The notes below the pieces were generated by a model. The model was not told the DNA's origin, ran no database searches, and was given only the letters and a program-made list of their open reading frames with translations. A stretch of DNA of 64,000 nt, taken from the NCBI RefSeq assembly GCF_910592395.1, contig NC_088309.1:22198599-22262598 (forward strand), read 5' to 3'. Source of the stretch: Lineus longissimus. Lineage: Eukaryota > Nemertea > Pilidiophora > Heteronemertea > Lineidae. This document shows positions 21,501-33,000 of this stretch, one piece after another. The position numbers and the translations under genes were made by a program. Every line of letters starts with the position of its first letter. Position 1 is the stretch's first letter.

Positions 21501-23885
21501 AGTCCCATTCCACTGCTTATAGAATAACACTTTTAAAGCCCCTGCTCCAAAGAGTCTGACTACTGAGAATTAAAGATAAAAAAATAAACATTGATGTATT
21601 ATCTGATTTCAGCCAGAGAATTTGTTATATGAAAACAATGCTGAGAATGCCAAGCTGAAAATTGCTGATTTTGGTCTTTCAAAGATCCTGGAGCATGACG
21701 TCAGGATGCAGACAGTTTGTGGAACACCTGGTTACTGTGGTAAGTTTTTTGTACCTAACGTGGACATGTAAACTGTGGCCTTGAACAAATCAAATCACTT
21801 CAATGCCATGTCCTTTATATGACAAGTAAAGCCACGGTGGTGAGTGTCTGTATGCCTGGGCAAGCAAACGAATCTCTGGACAGAGGTAGCTGAATCTGGA
21901 CTTGGCTGAAGACGTATTGCTTACATGGCATGTTACTGTTATAAAAAGCTGACATATTATAGTGAGAGTACATTTTATTTTCAATTTGAGATTTTACCTA
22001 ACGTGGACATGTAAACTGTTTTTAACCAGTTGAGTTAAAAGTTCCTAAAAAGATTTTTGAGATTTTACTATTTTTTCCTATTAAAATCATCTTCATATTG
22101 GTTACTTTCAGCACCAGAGATTCTAGGCTACACTGGTGTACCATATGGTCCAGAAGTTGATATGTGGAGTGTGGGGGTCATCTTGTATATCTTGTAAGTA
22201 TTAAACACAAGTTACCAGGTTGCAGAAAATTTCTATACCCCTCGCTTCACAATCTCAGAGTGACTATTTTAGAATTCCGTCAGTACAATAGTAAAGTAAT
22301 CGGACCCTGGTAAAAACTGCAATGAATTGTAAGTGTCTATCGAAACCTCTCTATGTTATCCGAACCTCTCTATTTATTTCACTGTTTCAGTTCAGGTCTT
22401 GACCTTAGCTCGGTTTATAGTTCTATTTTGGCAATTGTCATTAGTTGGCATCTCAGATCATGTCAAAGCAAAGCAAACAAGTGTGTACATGATTGATAAG
22501 GGTCCTACATAATGTATTCTCTTTTACAGACTCTGTGGCTATGAGCCATTCTATTCAGATAAGGGGTGTGAAAAAGAAATGTTCCATAAGATCTTGAAGG
22601 CTGATTATGAATTTGACTTACCATGGTGGGAAGATGTCAGTACAAATGCAAGGGTAAGTTTGAGAAAAAAAAACTCTGAAGATCCCTTCAAAAAGATGTG
22701 ATAGAACCACAGTATTAAGTCTCTTACTGGGCAAACTTGATGAAACCTTTTTTTCTGACTTCAGGATCTGATTAGTAAGCTCCTTGTGATTGATCCCAAG
22801 AAACGATTGACAGCGCGACAGGCAATCAAACACGAATGGGTCCTAGGCCAGGCCACCAAGACAAAGCACATGCAAGTGACGCAGACCAAACTCAAGGAAT
22901 TCAATGCGAAGAGGAAAATGAAGGTAATTATTTACTTTTCTGTTTTAGGCCCCATACTTTGTAGCCTGACCTGAGAGTGAAGGTGTGGTCATGATAATAA
23001 AATTGCATGAAGTGGCCGCCACGCGAAATTAGCAAGATCGAGAGGCAATTTCTACAGTTGTTGGAGACCATTCTTAAAGACTGAGTCCATATACAAATAA
23101 CACTCATTCAATAGACTGATGAAAAGAAAACATTTGTACGAGTATTGAAGTGGACCCCTCCCGTCATAACCCTCAAAATACTAACTCTTTAATATTTAAC
23201 CTGTCAGTTCTACTTTTGATAATCCTAATCTCACACTTACTTCCAGGCTGTTACCGATGCTGTTCTTTTTACCATAACTCAATTGTCAGGCATGCCAGAG
23301 CGAAGTCAGAGTGATCTCTCAAATGAACAGTCTACCAGTCAAACAAGGATGGATACAGATCCTGTGGAATAAATGGACATTTAGATTTCAAGGCGAAATG
23401 GTATCCAGGGTGTCAAAGTTTGGTCATTGTTCCAGACCTTTTAAACCCTGCTTTGTCATAATCTTAACAATACCTTACTTGCAGGCTATCAACGATGCTA
23501 TTCCACCCTTTTTTTTACCATAACACAATTGTCAAGTGCCCCACAGTGAAGTCAGAGCGATCTTGCATACGGAGAGTCAAGCATTTGAACAGTGATGAAG
23601 ACGGAACATATGGACATTTAGATGTGAAGGCCGAGTTTCATCCAGGATTTCAGAGTTTGGTCATATTGCCCTGGCCCTTTAACCCTTTAACCTGCTAGAG
23701 GCAGCTTTTGCATGGTAATCCTACATGTAACATTCCCTTACTTGCAGGCTGTTACCAATGCTGTGCTTTTTACCGTAACTCAATTGTCCAGTGCCCCGCA
23801 CAGAAGTCAGAGCGATCTCACACATGAACAGTCCAGCAGTCAAATGATGATGGAGATAGAGTCCGGGGAACAAATGGACATTTAG
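18588..23885 (+). CDS. CaMK4: Calcium/calmodulin-dependent protein kinase IV
   Basis: Exons 18588-18688, 19340-19418, 19665-19727, 19885-19967, 20758-20830, 21369-21407, 21613-21739, 22112-22193, 22530-22653 and 22765-22923, then one of the duplicated last exons at 23247-23372 (351 aa) or 23748-23885 (355 aa). All phases agree. The product is a Ser/Thr kinase: glycine loop LGRGATSVVY, Lys55 in AVKVIS, HRDLKPEN around Asp144, DFG at 165-167 and activation loop MQTVCGTPGYCAPE. The stretches YWIRES at the N-terminus and LELVTGGELFDR favour CaMKIV over CaMKI. The autoregulatory/calmodulin-binding segment starts at LKEFNAKRKMK and crosses the exon 10/11 junction at residue 310. The protein lacks the long acidic tail of mammalian CaMKIV (473 aa). 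It lies head-to-head with WHAMM/JMY. Confidence 0.95.
19503..19570 (+). repeat. tRNA-derived SINE head in CaMKIV intron 2
   Basis: Box A TGGCATAGTGG (19511-19521) and box B GGTTCTAATCC (19555-19565) at tRNA-like spacing in the sense orientation. The rest does not fold into a clear acceptor stem, so a SINE head is more likely than a functional tRNA gene. Confidence 0.55.
21986..22069. repeat. Composite templated insertion in CaMKIV intron 7
   Basis: The segment is a join of two nearby intronic sequences. CCTAACGTGGACATGTAAAC is copied from 21753-21776 just after exon 7. TTTTTAACCAGTTGAGTTAA and what follows are copied from 21282-21322 just before exon 6. They meet at a shared CTGT and are flanked on both sides by TTTGAGATTTTAC. 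Confidence 0.8.
23247..23372 (+). CDS. CaMK4: CaMKIV terminal exon, copy 1
   Basis: Acceptor ACTTACTTCCAG, then AVTDAVLFTITQLSGMPERS and on to a TAA. It is read in phase from exon 10, so the calmodulin-binding segment becomes KRKMK-AVTDAVLFTITQL. After the TAA the sequence continues ATG GAC ATT TAG, which is coding in copy 3, so a CAA-to-TAA change has shortened this version. Confidence 0.85.
   Translation, partial: AVTDAVLFTITQLSGMPERSQSDLSNEQSTSQTRMDTDPVE
23485..23523 (+). pseudogene. CaMKIV terminal exon, copy 2 (broken)
   Basis: A third copy has a good acceptor (CCTTACTTGCAG) and start (AINDAI), but a length change in a CCC-T8 run shifts the frame to an early TAA. If used it would end the kinase with 12 residues. 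Downstream similarity to copies 1 and 3 (GAAGTCAGAGCGATCT, ATGGACATTTAGAT) shows that the whole unit of about 250 bp was duplicated. Confidence 0.75.
23748..23885 (+). CDS. CaMK4: CaMKIV terminal exon, copy 3 (intact)
   Basis: The acceptor CCCTTACTTGCAG leads into an open 46-codon frame, AVTNAVLFTVTQLSSAPHRS to SGEQMDI-stop. It is in the same phase as copy 1 and aligned along its whole length. It is the copy nearest the poly(A) signal. It differs from copy 1 at several residues of the calmodulin-binding helix and in the Ser-rich tail. Confidence 0.8.
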   Translation, partial: AVTNAVLFTVTQLSSAPHRSQSDLTHEQSSSQMMMEIESGEQMDI

Positions 23886-24858
23886 ATCTGAATGCAAGGC
23901 GGCATTCAGGGTGTCAAAGTTTACACATTCTTTTCCTGCTTCACCAAATCTCCAACTAGTGAGTTTTAGGGCTGTGATAATGGCCTGTTTTTTTCAAGAA
24001 TTGCCTACGCACTATAAACCTTCCCTAACGTGACTTTGTTGCATACCAGGATTTCTGAAAGCAGAATTTAGGGAACTTCCTGTTGTATTGTCCAATTAAA
24101 AGTGCCAAATTCTGCACCGGTAGCGTGTTCAATAGCAATGGGATAATCAAATGGCCATCAGGGAAACTTTCGGTCAATTTAGATCTTGTAAATTCCATAA
24201 GAGATTGCACTTTGCTTTATAGGGCCTACTAATACTGATAGAATGCTCATACAACAAAAGGTATCTGGAATGTGATGCAACAAATTAACATAGTGGACAT
24301 ATGTTGTTTTAAAATATCAAAGACTGACACCGTAAGTCAAACATTTAGTTTCTAGCTCTACCACTAGACACGCTGATCGGGAAGAAATGAGTGATCTCCA
24401 TCTCTGATGAATTGATGATACTTGGGGTCTCTATTAAAAAGAGAGAGGAAATGTTTCCTAGACACAGATATATCAACAGTAACGGTAGTTGTAGTTGCAG
24501 TGAAAATCTTTGTTAATGTTTGAATAGAAGGCTTGTTCCTCTGTGTGGGACTTATTGCCTACTGACAGGACTGAGGAACTTATATTTCCTGTGACGTATT
24601 TTGTAAAATTGTTATCAAATTACAAGATTTGAGGGTCAGACTAACTACAAGTGTTTTTTTCGAAGTGAGGGACCAAATATATTCTGGGGCATTGTTTGAA
24701 TCAACATTTACTTTATTTATTCATGTGACTGTAAATACAGAATTGTCCGTCCATTTTATCATTTCATTTGGCTTGACTGTTTAAAAACAAAATTTATTTA
24801 TGTTAATGTATGTTCATAATAATGTAATGTATTCTTATTTTGTGATTTTTTACGAAAG

Positions 24859-24864
24859 AATAAA
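24859..24864 (+). terminator. Poly(A) signal, CaMKIV
   Basis: AATAAA about 1 kb after the third terminal-exon copy and the first clear one downstream, so all terminal-exon choices probably share it. Confidence 0.6.
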
Positions 24865-24885
24865 ATGGCTTCTATGTTAAACCTC

Positions 24886-25717
24886 ATATATTATGTTGGG
24901 TTCCTTTTTGAGACCTTATATCATTGTGCTCCAAGTATGAATTTGAGACCATGCCTCAGTCCTTTATGAACTCTTGAGGAGACACAAAGCTCTCTCCTGC
25001 TCTTAAAGGAAAACTCCGACCCAAATGAACATTGGAGGCAGTCAACCCCAGCAGAAAGGCGGACAGATGTGCCCTGTGTTAATTAAGGAGACTGTATCAC
25101 CTGGAGTTAATCAGTTTCATCTGTCTTATCAGATGGTATTCAAAGAATCTGCCATGTCGGCCGGATGTCACCCCCGCAATTGCAGGACAAGACCACTGCA
25201 TGTAAATTTGGAGAGAAGACCCCTGCACTTTCGAGGACAAGAATGAATTGTACATGGCACATGTAAACTTGTACGGAGTTCAGCGCTTGATGCCTATGTG
25301 CGCAAACTGATAGACCTAGATCTTTCTTCCCAATAATGAACACATGGATGCGAACGATTACTGTCCTTGAATCTGCCTCAACATGTCATATCCAATCTTT
25401 TATAACCATGTGCTTTTCAATAGGGCCAGCCAGTCTGTCATAACTTCCACAACTTTCTTCACTATTTCTGCGTGGTGTGTCCTAAACAGCCCCGATACCA
25501 GTCTATGATGTCTTAATGCATAGCAGAGGTATGCATGACACAATGCATTGGGTTGTGCCATTGCTGCTAACGACGCCATTGAAAGCTGTGTGACTTGAGT
25601 AACGTCTCATAGTAAAGTGGTTAGCCTTTAATAGCAACCTTAACCACCGACTATAACTACGATACAGAATTTTGAACAAAAAGAATCAAGATACGTATAA
25701 AGAATAAACTTGAACCT
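24886..25717. other. Convergent intergenic region, CaMKIV / CDCA7
   Basis: Lies between the 3' ends of two convergent genes. Short open frames on both strands have no splice or family support. Confidence 0.4.
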
Positions 25718-25723
25718 TTTATT
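25718..25723 (-). terminator. Poly(A) signal, CDCA7
   Basis: AATAAA on the minus strand, 0.7 kb past the CDCA7 stop codon. Confidence 0.5.
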
Positions 25724-26425
25724 TACAAAAATACAATAACTGTATAAAATTTTAATTGAAATGTTGTGTAAACTGATGAAAGCAAAGATTCACCAACTGA
25801 ACCCAATCAAATTCAAAACTGTTTTACTTCTTTATACACAATAAGCTTTTAAAATTTAATTCATGATAACAAGCAGAGTATGTTTAGACACAAAATAGAA
25901 ATAAGGGATACTTCAGATGCATCATTTAACATACAGTAGAAACCCATCACCTTGGCAGAATTAAGCAGTCTTTTTTTCGGAAATGAATCAAATTATCGAT
26001 GCATAAACCTTACAGCCTAATAAGCACCATATCTATGGCAAGAAAGTTATGTCACCAAAGTCCACATTCAATTTCAAGTCCTAGAAATTATATAATGTCC
26101 TTCCAAAGTGTAAATGCAGACAGTCTTTGGGATATCTCCATTTTAAGCTCTCCTCAAGCTGAAAAAAAGGAATGTGAGTTTGAATTCATTCATATCAGAC
26201 AGCCAGTCGCGAAAAGGTTGCAGCAGCCGAACTCAAGAGAGGGCTGGGACGACGCATTGATGCTAACAAATAAAGCGGTGATTGAACAGCTGTTCAGTGT
26301 TTAATAAACATGAAGTAATCAATGAAACAAGCCTCCTTTCTTGTCTCCAGTACTGCATCTCTACAAGCCAGACAGCTGACTAGTTTCAACAGACGTTTGT
26401 AATATCTGTTGATATTACATTCAAC

Positions 26426-29162
26426 TTACTTCTGGAGATAAGCATTTACATCTGTGTATCCCTTCTCTCGCGCAAGATGTATCAGAATGCCTGTACACCT
26501 AACACCGGCCTTCTTGCGGCAGAAACTGCAGTTACAGATCCCCCTGCATGGTGGGCATTCCCATTTCTGAAACAAATATATATTATGAATATACTAAAAC
26601 AAAATAGAAATCATTGAGCAGGTTTAACATATTTTGCTCACCTGGAATTGTGGGCATCTAATTATTGACACTGCGAACATTCAGAGTATTTCACTTTTGA
26701 AATTAGTTCTCTCTTCACCGCTGTAACAGTCACTTTGATACTTACAGGATCTGTTAGGGCAATGCGTGCATCTTCTCCATAGCGATTCCTCAAACATGGT
26801 CCACAGAACTGTCCCCGCACACCATAGCAATCTTCAGACCGACAGATTGTCTTCATGTCATGGGTTTTCTGACGACATTGATGGCAGGTTGTTCCCTGAA
26901 AACATGATGCACAAGACACACTATGAATCAGCCGAACACTCTACCCTGCATCAACTTTACCACAGTAGGTCATACTAACTGCCATTAGCTGCAGACTTTC
27001 AAGACATGTGTGCGAGAGCATGCTATGACCCCCAACAGGGAGTACAAATGGCTCACAAACCACTTCGTCAATTCATCACATGGTTGATTAGGAGACCACA
27101 GTTGCCAACATCATAGACACCATTAGCAGTTTTTATTCTGAATATTGAATATGTTAGAGGTCATAGGGCCTGCTGTGTATCTTCTAGTGTGTTTACTCCT
27201 CTGATAATACTAAACAAATGAACCACTTACATAAACACTATCATAGCTTTTATCTCCAACTGTGTCTGCCACCAACTTGAGATCTTCTTCAGTTATTTCC
27301 TCTGCTGCTTTCACAGTCCTGTCAACTGCAGCACGTTTTGGGCGCCTTGAGACTGCTTCATCCTGAATTACAAGATATTTGCAAAATTTATAACAGCTTA
27401 CAAATGTTACAAACACAATTTATTCATCCTTTTTACAATGATCCATCTAATCTGCTGCAGTCATGACAAGTTCAGCACAGAGCTAAGACCCTGTGGCCTA
27501 CATGATTTAGGCACATGTGCAGCTAGGCTCAATTCTAAACTGCCTGTACACAGTTTTTTTGTTGGCTCCTAAATTACATACCTCATGCTCATCTTCCAAC
27601 CAATCATCACCATCGGCCTTTGCATCGCTTGGTCGTTTCTTGAAAAATCCAAAGCTTACAACGAGATGCTGAAATGAAAGGACAGGAACATTAAAAGCCT
27701 TAGATTTTCTGATCATAATGACCTTGCTGCTAGCATTTGCGCTGAATGAGTAGTTAAGCTGTATTACACGACCTTTTGGCCTTCTTTTTTATAACTGACT
27801 CGCCACGTGTACAATCCAATTCCATTGATTCGTATCATTTACGTACCTTGTTCAATTTCTCCGGGGTAGAAGCTTCAGAAGTCGAGTTGGCAGAAGAAAT
27901 TGAACCTCTTCTAGATCTGGTCACAGGACGTGAGATTGGATTGTAACGTGGTGCACGTCTCGGATTGCGCTTTGTTGGCTGAAACTTCTGTAGATCAGAA
28001 TGAGGGAAGGTTATAGTATACATGCAGTTGTCTTGGAACAAATTTTATTTACGAAGATTAATCTGAACTTTCAGTGCAACCACAGACTTACAGTTTAAAC
28101 CAAGGAGCAAGAACAAAGAACAGACCATAATTATAACTATCTGGTATGACATCAAAAAACATTTTATCAAATTAAACAAGAAGTACAGTAAAGAAAGTTC
28201 ATGGGTGTGCAGAAGATAGATTACTTTTTTCAGATTTAAATACAGCTTTATCTGTACATTTCCAAAACTGCCCAATTTTACCTGCGGCTTTGGTTTTGGG
28301 ATATTGAAGTTCTTCAAATCTTCCATCAATCGGGATAGCTGAAATAAAGGAATTTAATTCTTGATATGAACGGAATCAATTTCAATAAAAATATCAAGGC
28401 TAACATTTAAAAATGCTTGTTTGATGTAATTTTGAGTTGGGGGAAAAAGAAAAATTGCCAGTTAAATATGATTCCTAGCAAATTTTCCACTTTTTCATCA
28501 TTTTGAGGGGTTTCCATGGTCTGACGGATTTCTGGAAAAACATTATTTCGCTGTTGATTAAAAGGCTACAGTATATATCAACTCACCATTGTTTTGTTAT
28601 CCTCAATATTCTTCAACCGCTGCAGCTCATATTCACTTAGTTTCTGTAAAAGAAATATTCTTCATGACATCGAGTCACATCTGTACTGTAGGCTAAGCGA
28701 TAATTTGTACAGAATTTGTGTTCCTTTTTATTTTTTGTTTGACGTTGTTTTGGAACACCCCGACCACATGGCATGACCACGACTGACTGACTGAGTGACT
28801 CAAATATCAAAAACAAGGGAGCGAGTGAGCAACTGCCACCCCGAGGCGGCTCAGCCTGAGCCAGACATGCAGACTAGACCTCGGCATCTTGGCTGTCTCC
28901 AAAATCGGTAAGGCTGGCTCTATATCATTATCTATCATACATTGTAGCGTGTTAATGATTGGGACACCCTGTACATGCTACAATTTCCAATGTGTACATA
29001 CATTACATTGTATCACTGTATGCAGGATAGGCTTACAATTACATGCAAGAATTGAAGAAGACTATACTATGATCATGATGGGCAATGCAATAATCTAAGA
29101 AATGACAGACTTCACAAAGTGTTCTGTAATGAACTTACGTATGTTTTCTTCAGAGATTCCAT
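26426..29162 (-). CDS. CDCA7: CDCA7, HELLS-partner with 4CXXC zinc finger
   Basis: Eight exons: 29162-29139, 28643-28587, 28338-28282, 27987-27847, 27668-27582, 27362-27231, 26895-26746, 26566-26426; 262 aa. The short N-terminus ([32 protein letters not shown]) matches the family's N-terminal helix. KRNPRRAP and RPVTRSRR form the basic linker. The C-terminal zinc finger is complete: [27 protein letters not shown], then [13 protein letters not shown], ending NAYLQK. The Arg, Gly and Arg positions mutated in human ICF syndrome (in CRQKT, GVRG and LRNRYG) are preserved. In vertebrates CDCA7 recruits the remodeller HELLS to hemimethylated DNA, so an intact copy suggests a working HELLS/DNMT1 pathway. 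It lies head-to-head with TIPIN; two E2F-type sites lie upstream. Exon 4 has two in-frame acceptors 9 nt apart. Confidence 0.95.
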
Positions 29163-29248
29163 CGTGACCGCAAATCAGTGATAGATGAAGGAGAAAAATC
29201 GAAATAAATAGACTGCCTACACTTTTAGAGACTGCCCTTTAATTTTTA

Positions 29249-29337
29249 CCCGCGAAAATAAGCGTGATCACGTGATAGCTTGGGAAATCCCAACTTTTAT
29301 GAGCATGCGCATGCCAGAAGAAAATCTCGCGCGAAAA
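29249..29337. promoter_or_regulatory. CDCA7 upstream promoter cluster: E2F, E-box, NRF1-like sites
   Basis: Within 90 bp, starting 87 bp above the CDCA7 ATG: CCCGCGAAAA (29249-29258) and GCGCGAAAA (329-337 of 29 kb), both E2F-type; the E-box palindrome TCACGTGA (29268-29275); the kappaB-like palindrome GGGAAATCCC (29282-29291); and the NRF1-like palindrome GCATGCGCATGC (29303-29314). CDCA7 is an E2F target in vertebrates and TIPIN is an S-phase gene, so a shared bidirectional promoter is plausible. Confidence 0.6.
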
Positions 29338-30034
29338 TTCAACACATTTCCCTGTTCCACTGCATCGAGCAAAAATTGACTAAACAACCCCCAGGTACTT
29401 CTACTTCTGGAAGTTCTATATGAAAACGAAATACCACGATATATCATATGATGATGATATGATATGACATGGATGTGATATGAAATGAATATGAATCTGA
29501 TGATAATGGTGAACTTAAAAATTGTGAACCCACTGCACTGGGTCACTGCATACATTACATTACATACAACCATGTCTTATTGAGTATTGTCTATGCATTT
29601 CACTGTGCATGCACTGTCGGTGTCAGATGCACTGACTGTCAGATGCACTGTCTGCTGTCACTAACTTGACTGTCAGGTGTAAGGTGTAACTTTGAAAAGC
29701 ATCATGAACATGATGAATCAACAAAGATTAAAGTGCTATTTGGTGCAGATTTTTATTACTATAACTAATAAATATAGGCCTGAGTGATGTGATAATGTCA
29801 TTTTATCATTCACGACTTGGCTTCACGTTTCTGGAGCTGTGCTGTGTCGAGAGACACTGATGAGACGCAGACAATAGACAGTGAGTAAGGGTAAATGGTA
29901 TTAACATCTTTCCAGCCAATTGACCAGATGGCTAACCTGGGCCAAGAATCATTGAATGCCAATTAATCCGGGTCCCGTCACAGATATAAATAATATTTAA
30001 TGAGATATGTACTTTCACAATTCCTGATTTCAGG

Positions 30035-33000
30035 ATGGAGAGTATTGACCTCGATATGGATGATCTCTTTGATGTTCGTGGTGACATTGATGAGGATGCA
30101 GCTTTTCCGCCATCACCTACTGGATTTGGAGACAACGAGGCTCCTGAGAGTGGTGGTGCTGGTGGTAGTGGTGGTGAAGGAGAAGAAAATGAAGGTAGGT
30201 AACTCAAGTCTGTAGTGTAAATGTACCTGACACCATGGGCAGCAACATTGACTTTGATTTGATACAGTCTAACATTGCAATCTGGAGACAATTTGGGTTG
30301 AAGCTAATGCTTTCTTAATGGGTTGTGTGAGACCAGATAAAACCAGGCCAATAGCCTAAAGAGAGCCTGCTCTTTGTCACAACCATTGGGCTGGAGATAT
30401 TACTGGAGTGGAATGCCATCCAGTATTGAGAAACTCGATTCATTCCTGCAGGTCAAAGTCAGAGAAGATGTGCACAACAGTAATTGGTTCAGGCTCAGAG
30501 TTCAGACATGAACCTAAGGAATTTTAGAATGTGTTTTTGAGACGAGGTTATATATTACTGCCATTTACCCAATGTGTTTAATTCCGGATGTTAGTGGTGG
30601 TAATTGAATACCTTGTGATATTTCAGAGGGTGAAATTCAAAGTCAAGTCATCCAGAGGTTACGAGACATGTCTAAAGGTGCAGGAAAACGAGTGATAAGG
30701 AATCCACAACCCAAGTTAGATGCAGACAGGTAAGCTGTCCATTGATGTCTATTGAGGGAGAGCTGGCATAGTTAGGTGGATCTGACATTGGTTTTGTTTG
30801 TAACCGGGTGTCTTGTGTCAATCAGTCCACTTCCTTGGTAATTCCAGTGTATAATTGTTGTTTACCTTGAAATATCACTTGAAATGTCTGTGCAGCTTCA
30901 ACCAACTATGAAGAATGAGATGAATTCGCCTCTTTCTAGATGAGCCCCTCTTGCAATGGAGTGGTCAAGCTTTGCTGAAGTGTGGGGTCTGTCTCACTTG
31001 ATTTTTACGTCTCAGGTGACATCGGAAACATCAAAGGTTGACCCCATAAGTCGTTAGTTTCTAAAATTCTCCGTGTTTTTCAGGTTAAATGGAGATCGAG
31101 GGATTGCTATTCTTCCAAAAATATTCAAGGATTTCAAGCTCAAAGGACCAGGGCATGAGGTACAGTTTTATAATTATATTCCATATCTTTATTAGTTTTT
31201 CAGCAAGAAATGTGGATGGTGGAAGGCAAAGCACAAAAGGGGCATCAAAAATTAGTATTCTTAACAATTTTCCATAGTTAAGTGCTGTAAGTGTCTAATT
31301 GCTTGGGTTTCTGAAAAATTTTTTCCTGTTGAACAGATTGATGATCTAAATGTCATGATGAGAAAGATGGAACACTGGGCACATCGCTTGTACCCAAAGA
31401 TGACCTTCGATGAGGTGATTGAGCGAGTCGAGAGACTAGGTGGGAAGAAGGCTGTACAGACGACCATCAAGAAGATTCGACTTGATATTCCATTGCTGGA
31501 CGAGGAATTTGGTAACGGAGAAGATGGCGAAAAGAAATCTGGTGATGAAGCGGACGATCGGAAGGACGAATCAGGCGATAAGCTCGGATATCCAGATGAG
31601 GTTTGTTGATCAGCAATTATCTGGCGATTCTATGACTGCCATTAGATATAAAGAAAGGAGAAAATGCTGTCAGAAATGAATAAGAGGAGCAAGTTCGCCT
31701 TGTTCGTTTTTTTAGAAAACAAAAAAATATCAAGATGGAAAAAATTTAAAAACAAATCAACTATAATATAAAAAACCTTGCCTATGTTTTATGCTTTTTC
31801 ACTCTCAGGTCGATTTGATTGATTCCGATGCTGAGAATGTCCTTGATGAGATGATACGAGAGGACTCCACATTCACACAGCCTGTTACGGGTACTCCTGC
31901 TCGGAAAGATAAACCACTCCCCTCAGAGCTGAGCACTCCTCGAGATAGTGAACCATCGACACCAATTCTGTCGCAGACACCACAATCCAATACCATAAAT
32001 GTCACAGCAGCTTCACCAGTGAGTTCTTTTTATTGCTTTTTTCAATAACAAGAACTGATAAACTATGGCTGGGTGCTGCAGAATCATAGCCGATTTCAAA
32101 AAGGAAGTTTTTATACCAAAGAGGAACTATTGTATGTATACACTGGAGCCAAAAGGCAAATCATAAGACATTTTTGCATTTCAAATTTTATACACTAATT
32201 CCTTTTCTCCAGGTTCTCACTGATGAAGTAAAAGAGAGAATAGAGCGAAATAAACGATTGGCCCTGGAGAGACGACAAGCTAGGCTGAAGGGACTGACGC
32301 CAGCTAAAACTGGTATGTACGCTTATTTTTTAACATACTGTGGACTGTAATGAAATACAAATACATTGGGTCCAAGTTCGAGGTTAAAATTGTAAAGGGG
32401 ACTTGCCTCAGATGCAACATGGACCATTTTGTAGTGGCCTGCTGCTGATAAAAAGGGACTTTACAAGAGAATAAACTTCTGGCTACTACATTTCCATGAA
32501 ACGTCACTTTTATATTGCACTTCTGTTTGTCTTTTAAGGTACTGTGTTGACCTCAGCCACACCAAGTAGTCAGGCTTCTCAAGTAGAATTTAGTCAGCCT
32601 TCTCAAACTCTAAAGGATTCTCAATCCACGGATACTGAGATCCCAAAAGGAACTGAAAAGGATGGTGATAAAAAATCGAATGATTTTCCCTCTGAGGATC
32701 ACATGCACCTTTTTGTTGATGCTACCATGGACACCGAAAATCATTCAGGTGCTACATGTGAGTCGAAAGAAAGTGGTTCAGAAGAGAAGCTTCATTTGTT
32801 TGTTGAGGAAACTATGGAAACTGAAAAGGATAAAGATGCTCAGTCAAATGACTCTGTAGAAAAGGATGTGCAATTGTTTATAGAGCCAACAATGAAGACA
32901 GCAAAAAGTGATGCTCAGCTAAAAAGTAGTTCTGAGGCTTTGCATTTGTTTGTTGAGCCTACCATTGAAACAGATACATGTGGTTCTCTCAAGGAGACAG

